A DNA stretch of 64,000 nucleotides from Jannaschia sp. CCS1 (GTDB lineage: Bacteria > Pseudomonadota > Alphaproteobacteria > Rhodobacterales > Rhodobacteraceae), in contig NC_007802.1 of assembly GCF_000013565.1 (NCBI RefSeq), positions 2,356,001 to 2,420,000 on the forward strand, in the 5' to 3' direction. Positions 1-9,396 of this stretch are shown here, piece by piece (within the stretch, counting starts at the first letter, position 1; each line of letters opens with the position of its first letter). Under the pieces are notes generated by a model, which saw only the letters and a program-made list of their open reading frames with translations, was not told where the DNA came from and made no database searches. A program made the translations under genes and the position numbers.

Positions 1-1
1 C

Positions 2-628
2 AGTATCTACATCGGCTCCAACATCACCTTCGGCAATCTCGCGCCCTTGTCGACCTATCTGGGCAAGCCCGGTGATCCGTCGAAAGGTGGCCTGCCGTTT
101 GCGGAATACACGCGGCGACAGGCGTTGCATCGGCGGGCGGAGGTCAATGCGCTGCTGGATACGGTGCCCTTCATCCACCGCGCGACCTCGCTTTACGGCT
201 ACGGGAATTTCATCTGCGACACCGGCGGGTCGATCTGTGAGGTGGTGGATCCTGCCGATGCCGACGATGAGGTGTTGCGCACGCTGGCCCAGAATACGCT
301 GATGATCTGGATCGAGAGCCCGGAGGGCCACGACGCCGAATTGATCCGCCGCTTCAAGCTGAACCCCAAGCCGATCTACTACCGGCCCGAGATGCTGGAG
401 ACCCTCTGGCAGGGGTATCTGGACGACCATGGCGTGTCTGAGGAGGCCGTCGACCCTGACGCATTCGCCGTCCACGCGTTCGCAAATGTCATCCACAACC
501 GCGCGCCGCTTTATGCGGCCATGGCACAGGGGTGGGGCGTGAGTGTGACGGCATCCGAGGTTGAAGCCGTGCGCGATGCGGCGGACGCGGTAGATCTGGT
601 TGCGGACGCGCTGGCGCGGACGGCCTAG
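2..628 (+). CDS. ATPase-like conserved protein, C-terminal part (5' end outside window)
   Basis: The reading frame is open from the first base of the window, so the true start lies upstream; a TTG at 47 is only an internal codon. The visible 208 residues are soluble, with an early stretch IYIGSNITFGNLAPLS. No Walker A motif is in the visible part. I associate this type of sequence with a Rhodobacterales protein usually labelled ATPase, but this rests on memory of the family. The stop codon (TAG) overlaps tail-to-tail with the TAG of the minus-strand neighbour, both lying in the four bases CTAG at 625-628. A P-loop nucleotide-binding role is inference. Confidence 0.55.
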   Translation, partial: SIYIGSNITFGNLAPLSTYLGKPGDPSKGGLPFAEYTRRQALHRRAEVNALLDTVPFIHRATSLYGYGNFICDTGGSICEVVDPADADDEVLRTLAQNTLMIWIESPEGHDAELIRRFKLNPKPIYYRPEMLETLWQGYLDDHGVSEEAVDPDAFAVHAFANVIHNRAPLYAAMAQGWGVSVTASEVEAVRDAADAVDLVADALARTA

Positions 629-1239
629 CGGCAGGCCTCCGTCACTGTGGCGATCGCCCGGGACGATCCGGACAGGGAGAAATTGCCCAGAACGTTGCCA
701 TCCGTGGACAGCAGCTGCGCGCCCTGCCCCTGCGACAACGCGGCCAGCAAAGGGGCCGTCGGGGCGATGTCGGCCTCCAGCCAATCGGGGTTTCGCGCGA
801 AACTCACGTCGAACCGGGTGCCATCCACAATGATCGGCATAACACCGCCGGGCCCGTCAAGCTCTGTATCCAGGATAAGGTAGCTCCGCCCCGCCGCACA
901 AACCAGCGACAGCGCGCGCGGGCTGTCCGCTGCATCCACGTTGGCAAAAACGCCTCCGCCGCCGGCGATGGAGCCGATCGTCCAGCCCGGTCCGTTGACC
1001 GGCGCCGGTGCCGCCGCTGCCCCGGCCCCTGTCCCGGTCTGCGGCTCTGCGCCCGGGCGGTCTGTCGACAGGCCGACACAATTTGAATTGACGCAGGCGT
1101 GGTAGGCATCCGAGGCCGCATTGCCATCGCCCACGCCGTAAAGACACGACCAAACACATTGCTGCGCCGGAGAGACATGGTCGAATGCCATGGCCGGAGC
1201 GGCGAGACAGGCGAAAAGCAGGGTCAACAGGCGTTGCAT
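625..1239 (-). CDS. Secreted hypothetical protein
   Basis: A 204-residue protein with a clear Sec signal peptide: MQR, then a hydrophobic stretch [15 protein letters not shown] with an A-X-A type cleavage site near residue 19, so the product is probably periplasmic. The N-terminal region of the mature part has four cysteines (CVWSCLYG, then [10 protein letters not shown]), followed by an Ala/Gly/Pro-rich linker at about 65-85. The C-terminal half looks like a compact beta-rich domain and has two further cysteines. I do not recognise the family. It is transcribed toward the ATPase-like gene and away from metA. Confidence 0.6.
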   Translation of the reverse strand: MQRLLTLLFACLAAPAMAFDHVSPAQQCVWSCLYGVGDGNAASDAYHACVNSNCVGLSTDRPGAEPQTGTGAGAAAAPAPVNGPGWTIGSIAGGGGVFANVDAADSPRALSLVCAAGRSYLILDTELDGPGGVMPIIVDGTRFDVSFARNPDWLEADIAPTAPLLAALSQGQGAQLLSTDGNVLGNFSLSGSSRAIATVTEACR

Positions 1240-1388
1240 TCAGGGCTCCGATACCGGGTTTTCGCAAGCCTTTCACAGGTCCCGTCTCGCGATCAAGGGA
1301 CACGTTGGCGTGTCCGCACCTGCGCCCGGTTGTGTCCCCGCGCGTTCCCACATATTTCAAAGGTCCGAGTTCAAGGACCCCGCGCGCC

Positions 1389-2330
1389 ATGCCGATCAAA
1401 CTGCCCGATACCCTGCCCGCCTATGACATCCTTTCCCGCGAGGGGGTGATGGTGATGCCCGAGGATGGCGCTGCCAAGCAGGACATTCGCCCCCTGCGTA
1501 TCGGGCTGCTGAACCTGATGCCCAAGAAGATCCAGACCGAGACGCAATTCGCGCGTCTCATCGGCGCATCGCCTTTGCAGATCGAGCTGTCGCTGATCCG
1601 CATGTCAGACCACGAATCCAAGAACACCTCTGCCGCGCATATGGACGAATTCTACCGCACGTTCTCGGAGGTACAGGCGACGGGCGAGAAATTCGATGGC
1701 CTCCTGATCACCGGCGCGCCGATTGAGCATCTGCCGTTTGAGGACGTCACCTATTGGGACGAGTTGATCCAGGTAATGGACTGGACCCAGACCAACGTCC
1801 ATTCCACCTTCGGGATCTGCTGGGGCGGCATGGCCATGGCCTACCACTTCCACGGGATCAAGAAACACATGTTGGACGCCAAGGCGTTCGGGTGCTTCCG
1901 CCATGTGAACCAGGCCCCGGCCTCGCCATATCTGCGCGGCTTCTCCGACGACGTTCTGATGCCCGTGTCGCGCTGGACGGAAGTGCGCTCGGATGAAATC
2001 GCGGCGGCGGGTCTCTCCACGCTGATCGGATCCGATGACGTGGGGCCCGCGCTGGTGGAGGATGCCGATCACCGCGCGCTTTATGTGTTCAACCACTTTG
2101 AATACGACAGTGAGACGCTTAAGCAGGAATATGACCGCGATGCCGATGCAGGCGCGCCGATCAACGTGCCGGTGAATTACTACCCGGGCGATGACCCCAC
2201 AGCCACGCCGATGAACCGCTGGCGATCCCATGCGCATCTTCTCTACGGCAATTGGGTGAGTGAACTTTACCTCACAACCCCTTATGATATCGAACAAATC
2301 GGCCTGGCGTCCACGGATCTGCGCAAATGA
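1389..2330 (+). CDS. metAA: Homoserine O-acetyltransferase (MetA family)
   Basis: First committed step of methionine synthesis: acylation of the homoserine hydroxyl in the cytoplasm. The 313 residues align along their whole length with MetA. The start is the ATG at 1389 ([10 protein letters not shown]), which matches the family N-terminus; an upstream in-frame ATG at 1185 would add 68 unrelated residues and is rejected. Catalytic Cys144 sits in FGICWGG and the His236/Glu238 pair in FNHFEYD. At the position that is Gly111 in the E. coli succinyltransferase this protein has Glu113 (GAPIEHL), the residue known to give acetyl-CoA specificity in this family, so acetylation is predicted. The next gene starts inside the stop codon (ATGA). 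No known SAM riboswitch was recognised in the 149-base leader. Confidence 0.93.
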   Translation: MPIKLPDTLPAYDILSREGVMVMPEDGAAKQDIRPLRIGLLNLMPKKIQTETQFARLIGASPLQIELSLIRMSDHESKNTSAAHMDEFYRTFSEVQATGEKFDGLLITGAPIEHLPFEDVTYWDELIQVMDWTQTNVHSTFGICWGGMAMAYHFHGIKKHMLDAKAFGCFRHVNQAPASPYLRGFSDDVLMPVSRWTEVRSDEIAAAGLSTLIGSDDVGPALVEDADHRALYVFNHFEYDSETLKQEYDRDADAGAPINVPVNYYPGDDPTATPMNRWRSHAHLLYGNWVSELYLTTPYDIEQIGLASTDLRK

Positions 2331-3271
2331 AGATCGTCGTTACCGTCCTTGCGCTGCTGGTGATCTTCGCGGCCGTCACGATGTGGCGCGCCGCGCGCAA
2401 TGAGGCGCAGGCCGAGGCCGAGTATCCCCCCGCAGGCCAGTTCGTGACCGTGAACGGCACCCGCGTGCATTACATCGACGAAGGCGACGGCCCCGTTGTC
2501 GTGCTGCTCCATGGCTCTGGCGGCAACCTGAACGACTGGACCTTCGACATGGTCGGGCGGCTATCGGACCGCTACCGGGTCATCGCGTTTGACCGCCCCG
2601 GTTTGGGCTACACGGATCCTCTCGGGGACAACACGCCTGTCACGGCTCAGGCGCGCCTTCTGGCCGATGCCGCCCTCGCCCTTGGTGCAGACAACCCGAT
2701 GGTTGTGGGCCATTCCTATGGCGGCGCGGTTGCTGTCGCCTGGGGTGTCGAGCGGCCCGATGTGCTGGCGGGACTTGTGGTTCTGGCCGGCGCCACCAAC
2801 CCGTGGGAGGGCGGCATCAGCACCTATTACCGCATCCTGTCACATCCCATCGCCGGGCCGATCATGGCAAACCTGCTGGCCGCATGGGTGCCCGAGCGCA
2901 TCGTGACCGAGAATGTCGAGGCCGTCTTCACCCCGCAATCCGCGCCCGAGGGGTATGGCGACCATTTCGGCCCCGGCCTGACCCTGCGGCGGTTTTCGCT
3001 TCTGGAAAATGCCCTGCAACGGGCCTCTCTCTTGCCGCAGGTCGAGGCGATGGTGCCCGCCTACCCCAACATCGCGGTGCCGACGGAGATCCTCCATGGC
3101 GATGCCGACACGACCGTCGGCCTCCACGTCCACTCCGTCCCGCTCAGCGAACAGATCCCGGACGCTGTGTTGACCGTCCTGGACGGGGTTGGCCATATGC
3201 CCCAACACGCTGAGCCTGAGATGCTGGTGGAGGCCATTGACCGCCTGACGGCACGTGCAGACCTGCGCTGA
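2327..3271 (+). CDS. Alpha/beta hydrolase, membrane-anchored or exported
   Basis: A 314-residue alpha/beta hydrolase. Residues 3-20 form one hydrophobic segment that may be a signal anchor or signal peptide. The oxyanion HG motif is at LLHGSGGN (about 61-68), the nucleophile elbow GHSYGG puts Ser130 in place, an acid is available at Asp259 or Asp261 (LHGDAD), and His290 lies in GVGHMPQ. The start ATG overlaps the metAA stop by four bases, so the two are translationally coupled. The substrate is unknown; haloperoxidase or esterase type names would fit equally well. Confidence 0.85.
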   Translation: MKIVVTVLALLVIFAAVTMWRAARNEAQAEAEYPPAGQFVTVNGTRVHYIDEGDGPVVVLLHGSGGNLNDWTFDMVGRLSDRYRVIAFDRPGLGYTDPLGDNTPVTAQARLLADAALALGADNPMVVGHSYGGAVAVAWGVERPDVLAGLVVLAGATNPWEGGISTYYRILSHPIAGPIMANLLAAWVPERIVTENVEAVFTPQSAPEGYGDHFGPGLTLRRFSLLENALQRASLLPQVEAMVPAYPNIAVPTEILHGDADTTVGLHVHSVPLSEQIPDAVLTVLDGVGHMPQHAEPEMLVEAIDRLTARADLR

Positions 3272-3366
3272 TCCGCCGTGACGTCGGGGCCTGTTTCATT
3301 GCGAACGGGGACGAGAGCCCCTAATGTAATAGTCAATAACATATCGCGAGAGAGCAGGCCCACGCC

Positions 3367-4251
3367 ATGACCAAACCCTTTGATGGTGCCATCACCGCCT
3401 TCTTGAACGACGCCGCCCCGAACTGGGTGCGCGACCAGATCGAGGGCGCGAAGAAGAACCGCGTGCTCGATCCCTCCTACCCCTACGACAAGCGCATGGA
3501 CAAAGATGCCTATGAGGCGGATCTGGAGGCGCTTCAGATTGAGCTGGTGAAGATGCTGGCCTGGGTCAAAGACACCGGCGCGCGGGTCGCCGTCGTGTTT
3601 GAGGGGCGCGATGCGGCAGGCAAAGGCGGTGCGATCAAACGCATCCGCGAAAACCTGAGCCCGCGTGCTGCCGGTGTCGTGGCCCTGTCCAAACCCACGG
3701 ACCGGGAGGCGGGGCAATGGTATTTCCAACGCTATATCCAGCACCTGCCAAGCGCCGGAGAGATCCGTCTGTTCGACCGCAGCTGGTACAATCGCGGCGT
3801 GGTCGAGAAGGTCTTCGGCTTTTGCACCGATGCCGAGCGGGAGGCGTTTTTCGCCCAACTGCCGGGTTTTGAGTCGACCATTGCCACGGATGGCATCCAC
3901 CTGACGAAGATCTGGCTGAACGTGGGCCGCGCCGAGCAATTGCGCCGGTTCCTTGACCGCGAAGATGATCCGCTCAAGCAATGGAAACTCAGCTGGATTG
4001 ACGTGGAAGGCCTGAAGAAATGGGACGCCTACAGCGATGCGATCAGCGAGACGCTGGAGCGGTCCCACACCGTGGCCGCCCCGTGGACGGTCGTGCGCTC
4101 CGACGACAAGCGCCGTGCACGCCTGGCCGTGATCCGCGCCGTGTTGCAGGATCTGGACTACGCGGGCAAAGACAAAAAGCTGGTTGGCGCGCCCGATCCG
4201 GCGATCACGGGCGGCCCGGACATGTGGGTCGACCCGGGCGCGCCCGCCTGA
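3367..4251 (+). CDS. ppk2: Polyphosphate kinase 2 (PPK2 family)
   Basis: Transfers phosphate between polyphosphate and nucleotides (usually NDP to NTP for class I enzymes of this length). The 294-residue protein has the PPK2 Walker A motif GRDAAGKGG at about 80-88, the conserved [15 protein letters not shown] segment at 109-123 and the Walker B / lid motif LFDRSWYNR at 135-143. Full length for a single-domain PPK2. ATG at 3367 follows GAGAGAGCAGG about 12 bases upstream. Its TGA shares one base with the ATG of the following TetR gene (TGATG), so the two are probably co-transcribed. Class cannot be fixed from sequence reading alone. Confidence 0.93.
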   Translation: MTKPFDGAITAFLNDAAPNWVRDQIEGAKKNRVLDPSYPYDKRMDKDAYEADLEALQIELVKMLAWVKDTGARVAVVFEGRDAAGKGGAIKRIRENLSPRAAGVVALSKPTDREAGQWYFQRYIQHLPSAGEIRLFDRSWYNRGVVEKVFGFCTDAEREAFFAQLPGFESTIATDGIHLTKIWLNVGRAEQLRRFLDREDDPLKQWKLSWIDVEGLKKWDAYSDAISETLERSHTVAAPWTVVRSDDKRRARLAVIRAVLQDLDYAGKDKKLVGAPDPAITGGPDMWVDPGAPA

Positions 4252-4868
4252 TGCCCAAACGTGGCTACCATCATGGCAACCTGAAACAGGCGCTGGTTGA
4301 CGCGGCTCTGGGGTTGATCGAGTCCAAGGGTCCCACCGGCTTTACCCTGTCGGAGGCGGCCAAGAATGCAGGCGTCACGCCCGCCGCCGTCTATCGCCAC
4401 TTTGAGGGGCGCGAAGACCTGATCGCGGAATGCGCGCGGCAGGGCCACGACATTTTCGCCGATCTGATGGAGCACGCCTTCAATGGCGGAGAGCCCTCCG
4501 CCCTGGCCGCGTTCGAGGCCACGGGCCGCGCCTATCTGGCCTTTGCGCGCAAGTTCCCGGGCCATTACATGGCGATGTTCGAGAGCGGTACATCGGCCAA
4601 TGCCACGCCCGAATTGGCCTTGGCCGCCAACAAATCCCGCGCCGTTCTGGAACATGCCGCCGAGGCCCTGTCGGAACATATCCCGCCCGAAAAACGACCG
4701 CCGCCCTCGATGTTCTCATCCCATATCTGGGCCATGTCCCACGGCGTGGTGGAGCTGTTTGCGCGCGGCAGGCCCGGTGCGAACACGCCCTTCCCTCCAG
4801 AAGACCTCCTGGAAGCCGGGATTGGCATCTACCTGCGTGGCCTCGGCCTGATCGAGCCCGACGCCTGA
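4251..4868 (+). CDS. TetR/AcrR family transcriptional regulator
   Basis: A 205-residue one-component regulator. The N-terminal domain (about 5-55) shows the TetR helix-turn-helix with FTLSEAAKNAGVTPAAVYRHFEGREDLI; the rest is a helical ligand-binding domain typical of the TetR_C group that follows an N-terminal KRGYHHGNL. The start is set by the TGATG overlap with ppk2. Coupling to ppk2 suggests autoregulation together with that gene, but no palindrome was identified upstream of ppk2, so the target is unknown. Confidence 0.88.
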   Translation: MPKRGYHHGNLKQALVDAALGLIESKGPTGFTLSEAAKNAGVTPAAVYRHFEGREDLIAECARQGHDIFADLMEHAFNGGEPSALAAFEATGRAYLAFARKFPGHYMAMFESGTSANATPELALAANKSRAVLEHAAEALSEHIPPEKRPPPSMFSSHIWAMSHGVVELFARGRPGANTPFPPEDLLEAGIGIYLRGLGLIEPDA

Positions 4869-4915
4869 CCTCTCCCCCTGGGACACCAGTTCACGGCACT
4901 CGCCAATCGCAGCAC

Positions 4916-4950
4916 CCGCTCCCCCCTTCATCTTGGCAAATACAACTCAA
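4916..4950 (+). repeat. Dispersed intergenic repeat, copy A
   Basis: A 35-base segment beginning CCGCTCCCCCC and ending GCAAATACAACTCAA. It matches 33 of 35 bases with the segment at 44644-44678. Both copies lie just after a plus-strand gene and before a minus-strand gene running toward it. The core CATCTTGGCAAATAC resembles a short intergenic motif I have seen in other Rhodobacteraceae. Function unknown. Confidence 0.6.
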
Positions 4951-4982
4951 TCCTGACCCAAACGCCTCGCGCCATCCGGTCT

Positions 4983-6206
4983 TCAGGCGAGCAAATCGTG
5001 ACACAGCTCCAACGCCTCGATCAAAACATCGACCTCCGCCCGCGTGTTATACATCCCGAACGACGCCCGCGCCGTGGCGTTGACGCCCATATGCTCCATC
5101 AGCGGCTGCGCACAATGGTGGCCCGCGCGGACGGCCACGCCCTTTTTGTCCAGTACCGTCGAGATATCGTGGGCATGGGCGGCGCCGGACATGGTGAAGC
5201 TGAAAATCGCCCCCTTCGTGACCGATTGCCCCTGCACGTTCAGCCAGTTCAAGCCCGTCAACTGCTCAGCCGCATAGGTCGCCAGATCCGCCTCATGGGC
5301 CGCAATCGCGTCCATGCCGACCCCCATCATATAGTCCAGCGCCACGCCCAGACCGATCTGCTGAACGATGCCGGGCGTTCCGGCCTCAAACTTCATCGGC
5401 GGGTCGTTCCAGGTGATCTCATCGCGGTGCACCTCCCGGATCATGTCGCCGCCGCCCATGAACGGACGCATCTCGGCCATCCGCTCTGACTTGATGTGCA
5501 TCGCGCCAGACCCGCTTGGCCCGTATAGCTTATGCCCGGTAATTGCGTAAAAATCCGCGCCCAAAGCGTCCACATCTACCGGCATGTGGACGGCGGATTG
5601 CGAGCCATCGACCAGCACCGCAATTCCGCGCGCATGGGCCGCCTTGACCACCGCTTTCACGTCGAACACCGTCCCAAGCACGTTTGACATATGCGCCATG
5701 GCGACCAGTTTGGTCTTCGGCCCCATGGCGTCAATCACCGCTTGCGGGTCCAGATCGCCGTTGGCATCCACATCGACCCAGACCAGTTTCACGCCCTGAC
5801 GTTCCCGCAGGAAATGCCAGGGGACGATGTTGGCGTGATGCTCGGCAATGGTCAGGATGATCTCATCACCCGCCTCCATCCGGGGCATGGCCCAGGCATA
5901 TGCCACCAGATTGATCGCCTCCGTGGTGCCGGACGTAAAGACAATCTCGTCCTCATTCTTCGCGCCGAGAAACCGCGCGATGGTGCCGCGCGTGCCCTCA
6001 TACTTTTCGGTCGCCAGTGTGCTGAGGTAATGCAACCCCCTGTGCACATTGGCATATTCCTGGGAATAGGCCTGGGTGATCGCATCGATCACCACCTGCG
6101 GCTTCTGGGCCGATGCCCCATTGTCGAGGTAGACGAGCGGCTTGCCGTTCACCTCACGCGACAGGATTGGGAAATCGGCTCGGATCGCCTGTACGTCATA
6201 GCTCAT
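4983..6206 (-). CDS. sufS: Cysteine desulfurase SufS (group II)
   Basis: Removes sulfur from cysteine as an enzyme persulfide for Fe-S cluster assembly on the SufBCD scaffold. The 407-residue PLP enzyme has the Schiff-base lysine at Lys226 in ITGHKLYGPSG and the active-site Cys365 in RAGHHCAQP, the short-loop arrangement of group II (SufS/CsdA) enzymes. It is the last gene of the long suf operon and starts 11 bases inside the end of the YIP1-like gene (overlap 6196-6206). The neighbour downstream is convergent, so sufT or sufA is not encoded directly after it here. Confidence 0.93.
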   Translation of the reverse strand: MSYDVQAIRADFPILSREVNGKPLVYLDNGASAQKPQVVIDAITQAYSQEYANVHRGLHYLSTLATEKYEGTRGTIARFLGAKNEDEIVFTSGTTEAINLVAYAWAMPRMEAGDEIILTIAEHHANIVPWHFLRERQGVKLVWVDVDANGDLDPQAVIDAMGPKTKLVAMAHMSNVLGTVFDVKAVVKAAHARGIAVLVDGSQSAVHMPVDVDALGADFYAITGHKLYGPSGSGAMHIKSERMAEMRPFMGGGDMIREVHRDEITWNDPPMKFEAGTPGIVQQIGLGVALDYMMGVGMDAIAAHEADLATYAAEQLTGLNWLNVQGQSVTKGAIFSFTMSGAAHAHDISTVLDKKGVAVRAGHHCAQPLMEHMGVNATARASFGMYNTRAEVDVLIEALELCHDLLA

Positions 6207-6804
6207 TGGAAAAACCGCCCGGCTCGAAGGTGAAGCCCAGGACCGTCAGGACAAGGCTGATAAGGAAGATGATGCTGACGAAGCTGACCAGCGTCATGAC
6301 GAACACCATGCTCACAGATTGGAACTCATGGAGTTCCGCGATGAAGTTGACCAGCACCCACAAAAACAGGCCAATCGCCAGAACGGTCAGTAAGGCGGCC
6401 AAGGGGGGCGCGATCAGCAAGAGGACCAGTTGCAGAAGCTGGATCAGCAGGAAGACGAATTGCAGCCACGTGATAAGCGCCAGCGCGCCGTCGAAGTGAC
6501 CCTGGCCGTCAAAGGCGCGCCCGATGTGCGTGATGGCAAAGACTGTCAGGAACAGGAATGCGGCCTGGATCAGCCCGAGGACGAGCGCGGATTGCCCGGT
6601 CAGCGGACCGGTTTCAGGCGGCGCCGCGATCATGCTGACGACTTCCCCCATCATCAGGGACAGGGTGATCATCAGCGCAAAGGCCAGCCACAGGGCGGGT
6701 CGCGGGGGCGCCAGGCGCAGGACCTCTGCCGCACTGCCTCTGGGGTCGCGAATAGTATCTACTGCGAGCTTGCCGAGAAACCGCAGGTCCAGAAGATCGC
6801 TCAT
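6196..6804 (-). CDS. YIP1-family membrane protein
   Basis: A 202-residue integral membrane protein with about five hydrophobic segments (roughly 40-57, 75-95, 110-130, 135-160 and 170-190) and a short cytoplasmic N-terminus (MSDLLDLRFLGKLAVDTIRD). The pattern matches the YIP1 domain family. It overlaps the upstream paralogue-like gene by four bases (ATGA) and sufS by 11 bases, so it belongs to the suf operon. Its role there is unknown. Confidence 0.7.
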   Translation of the reverse strand: MSDLLDLRFLGKLAVDTIRDPRGSAAEVLRLAPPRPALWLAFALMITLSLMMGEVVSMIAAPPETGPLTGQSALVLGLIQAAFLFLTVFAITHIGRAFDGQGHFDGALALITWLQFVFLLIQLLQLVLLLIAPPLAALLTVLAIGLFLWVLVNFIAELHEFQSVSMVFVMTLVSFVSIIFLISLVLTVLGFTFEPGGFSNEL

Positions 6805-7340
6805 GCCGCGGCTCCGTCAGGGTTGGTCTCGGCCTCACGCAGGCAGACGCTCCAGAACAACAGGAACGATCCGACAACGATCACGCCCGCGATCTGCTGT
6901 GCCGGCCCCGGTCCGATGAAGCCTGAGACGAGGCCGTGAAACAGCCACGCGGGGCTTGATGCCAGCAGAGTCCAGAACAGCGCCAGACGCGCCGTGTAAA
7001 AGCTGCCCCTGCCGCCGAAGAGTTTGGCGATCAGATGCGTCAGCCCACCAAGGAAGTAAAACAGTAACGGCCAGACGAGCAGCCAGGCGAAGCCGGTGAT
7101 CGCGATCTCGGCCTGGAAGGTGGCGACCTTGTCCGAGGCTTTCGCGCCCGCTGCCAGCCACTCCTGTTGCTCCAGCGTATTGGCCCGTTGCAACCTTGGC
7201 AGTTGGCCCACGAAAATCAGCGCGCAGGCCGCAAAGAGAAAGGCCAGGGCGCGATCTTCGCGTCTGCCCATTGCCAGCAACTTGCGCATCACCGTGCGCG
7301 GACGCCGCCATGTGGCGGCTATGTCCTGAGAGACGCTCAT
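6801..7340 (-). CDS. YIP1-family membrane protein
   Basis: A 179-residue membrane protein with an N-terminal cytoplasmic segment (MSVSQDIAATWRRPRTVMRK) and hydrophobic segments at about 32-48, 85-103, 118-140 and 145-165. It resembles the next gene in overall design and both are YIP1-like. It starts four bases after the sufD stop and its own stop overlaps the next start (ATGA). Membership of the suf transcript is clear from spacing; function is not known. Confidence 0.68.
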   Translation of the reverse strand: MSVSQDIAATWRRPRTVMRKLLAMGRREDRALAFLFAACALIFVGQLPRLQRANTLEQQEWLAAGAKASDKVATFQAEIAITGFAWLLVWPLLFYFLGGLTHLIAKLFGGRGSFYTARLALFWTLLASSPAWLFHGLVSGFIGPGPAQQIAGVIVVGSFLLFWSVCLREAETNPDGAAA

Positions 7341-7344
7341 CTAT

Positions 7345-8637
7345 TTACCCGTGCCGCCTGCGCACCAGCCATTCCTCCAGGCGCGCCAAGACATCGTCGC
7401 GCAACGCCTCATCGGCGATTTCCTCGATCGCCTCGGCCAGAAACGCGAGAACCAGAAGATCCGTCGCTTGATCCGTCGGCAAGCCGCGCGAGCGCAGGTA
7501 AAAGAGCGCCTCTTCGTCAATCGCCCCGGTGGTCGACCCGTGGGAGCAGATCACATCGTCGGCGTAGATCTCCAATTCCGGCTTGGCCTGAAAGCTGCTG
7601 TCGTCATCCAGCAAAAGCGCCTGGCTGATCTGATAGCCATCCGTCTTCTGAGCGCCTTCCTTGACAAGAATTTTGCCCTGAAAGACCCCCTCCGCCCCGT
7701 TGCGCAGAACCTTCTTGAACACCTGACGGCTTTCGCAATTGACCGCATCGTGGGTGATGAAAACGGTATCGTCATGGTGGAAGGCGGCGTTTCTGGCATC
7801 GCCAAGTGCTGCACCGGCCACATGGGCTACGGCATTATTACCTACGATTTCAATGACATGCTCGTTGCGCGTTGTCACGCCGTTGGCGGTGGTGGTGAAG
7901 GACTTATACAGCGCCTCCTCCCCCACACGGGCAAACATATGCGTCACGGCGCGGCGCTCATGGTCACGACCCTGGGCGCGCACATGGTGGAACGCGCCGC
8001 CGTCGGCCACGTCGATCTCCATGCATTTGTTGAAGCGCGCGGCTGCCGGGCCCACTTCCAGCACGGTCAACTCGGCCCCCGTCTCGACCCGAACCAGATG
8101 GTGCAGGATCGCGTCGGATGTCTCATCGCGGTGAAGGTAGATCAGCGCCACGGGTTTTTCGGCCTTGGCCGTCGCGCGAATGACGATCCCGTCGGTTGCA
8201 AACGCTGTGTTGAGGGCGGCCAGCGGGCGCGCAACGGGGTCCTGCCCCGCCGCCTCCTGGGTGCCGTACAGATCCTTGGCCCAGTGGATGTCTTTCGACA
8301 ACACATCCGCCAAACGCTCAATCTCCAGACCCGCTATGGAGAGGTCATCAGACTTCTCTGCATCGAACACGCCGTCCACGAACACAACCTTCAGGCGGTC
8401 AATGTCTTTGAACAGCGGCGCTTCGTTCGGATCATGAAACACAGCGGCGCGCGGCGCCCCAGCCTGGGTCAGGGACGACGGGTCGGTGTAGCGCCAATAT
8501 TCATCGCGGCGGGTGGGCAGGCCCATTTCGCGGACCCGGGCCAGCGCGGCCTTTCGGGCCTCCGGCGCGCCATCGGGCATCGACAGCGCGGCAAGGCGCG
8601 CCTCGGTCAGGTCAGGCTTTGCGGCAGGAGCGGCCAT
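7345..8637 (-). CDS. sufD: Fe-S cluster assembly protein SufD
   Basis: Scaffold subunit of the SufBCD complex. The 430-residue protein carries the SufB/D beta-helix domain with the conserved C-terminal stretch AKPELEIYADDVICSHGSTT and GAIDEEALFYLRSRG, ending in helices LVLAFLAEAIEEI. It begins two bases after the sufC stop, consistent with stoichiometric co-expression. The N-terminal 150 residues are the more variable SufD helical domain (with the motif RRDEYWRYTDPS). Confidence 0.93.
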   Translation of the reverse strand: MAAPAAKPDLTEARLAALSMPDGAPEARKAALARVREMGLPTRRDEYWRYTDPSSLTQAGAPRAAVFHDPNEAPLFKDIDRLKVVFVDGVFDAEKSDDLSIAGLEIERLADVLSKDIHWAKDLYGTQEAAGQDPVARPLAALNTAFATDGIVIRATAKAEKPVALIYLHRDETSDAILHHLVRVETGAELTVLEVGPAAARFNKCMEIDVADGGAFHHVRAQGRDHERRAVTHMFARVGEEALYKSFTTTANGVTTRNEHVIEIVGNNAVAHVAGAALGDARNAAFHHDDTVFITHDAVNCESRQVFKKVLRNGAEGVFQGKILVKEGAQKTDGYQISQALLLDDDSSFQAKPELEIYADDVICSHGSTTGAIDEEALFYLRSRGLPTDQATDLLVLAFLAEAIEEIADEALRDDVLARLEEWLVRRRHG

Positions 8638-8639
8638 GG

Positions 8640-9395
8640 TTACGCCACCTCCGAGAGGATATCGGCATAACCGTTTTTCTCGACCTCAAGGGCCAGTTCC
8701 GGCCCGCCCGTCTTCACGATGCGCCCGTCAGCCATGATATGCACGACGTCGGGCTGGATGTGGTCCAGCAGACGCTGATAATGCGTGATCACCAGGAACC
8801 CGCGACCGGCATCGCGCAGCGCATTCACCCCCTCCGACACCAGCTTCATGGCATCCACGTCGAGGCCTGAGTCGGTCTCGTCCAGGATGCACATCTTGGG
8901 CTCCAGCATCGCCATTTGCAGGATTTCATTGCGCTTCTTCTCACCGCCCGAAAAGCCCACATTCACAGGCCGCTTCAGCATCTCTGCGTCAATCTTCAGG
9001 TCTTTGGCTTTGGCGCGGATCACCTTCAGGAACTCGCCCGCCGACATCTCCTCTTCGCCGCGCAGCTTGCGTTGGGCGTTCACGGCGGTGCGCAGGAAGG
9101 TCATGTTGCCCACGCCGGGGATTTCAACGGGGTATTGGAACGCCAGGAACAGGCCCGCCGCCGCGCGCTCTTCGGGGTCCATATCCAGCAGGTCTTCACC
9201 GTCCAGAGTGGCCTCACCCGCCGTCACCTCGTAGCCGCCCTTGCCCGAAAGAACATAGGACAGCGTGGACTTGCCGGACCCGTTAGGCCCCATGATCGCG
9301 TGCACCTTGCCCGCGTCCACGGACAGATCCACGCCTTTGAGGATCTGCTTATCTTCTTCTTCAAGTTTTACGGCCAGGCCTTTGATATCCAACAT
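8640..9395 (-). CDS. sufC: Fe-S cluster assembly ATPase SufC
   Basis: ABC-type ATPase that drives conformational change in SufBCD. The 251-residue protein has Walker A MGPNGSGKSTL (about 35-45), the Q-loop region FLAFQYPVEIPG, the signature SGGEKKRNE and Walker B MCILDETDSGLD, the last being the usual SufC form. The start is ATG at 9395 (MLDIKGLAV); a longer reading frame back to 9482 would run into the FkbM gene and is rejected. The upstream FkbM gene ends one base before it. Confidence 0.95.
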   Translation of the reverse strand: MLDIKGLAVKLEEEDKQILKGVDLSVDAGKVHAIMGPNGSGKSTLSYVLSGKGGYEVTAGEATLDGEDLLDMDPEERAAAGLFLAFQYPVEIPGVGNMTFLRTAVNAQRKLRGEEEMSAGEFLKVIRAKAKDLKIDAEMLKRPVNVGFSGGEKKRNEILQMAMLEPKMCILDETDSGLDVDAMKLVSEGVNALRDAGRGFLVITHYQRLLDHIQPDVVHIMADGRIVKTGGPELALEVEKNGYADILSEVA

Positions 9396-9396
9396 T

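Noticed and set aside
1240-1388. SAM riboswitch upstream of metA
   Set aside because: Looked for SAM-II-like conserved segments; none were seen. Only a weak GGTCC/GGACC stem is present just before the start.
1185-1388. Longer metA start at 1185
   Set aside because: Would add 68 residues unlike any MetA, overlapping the divergent secreted protein gene; the ATG at 1389 gives the family N-terminus.
7351-8670. 439-residue open frame on the plus strand
   Set aside because: Antisense to sufD, no recognisable motif.
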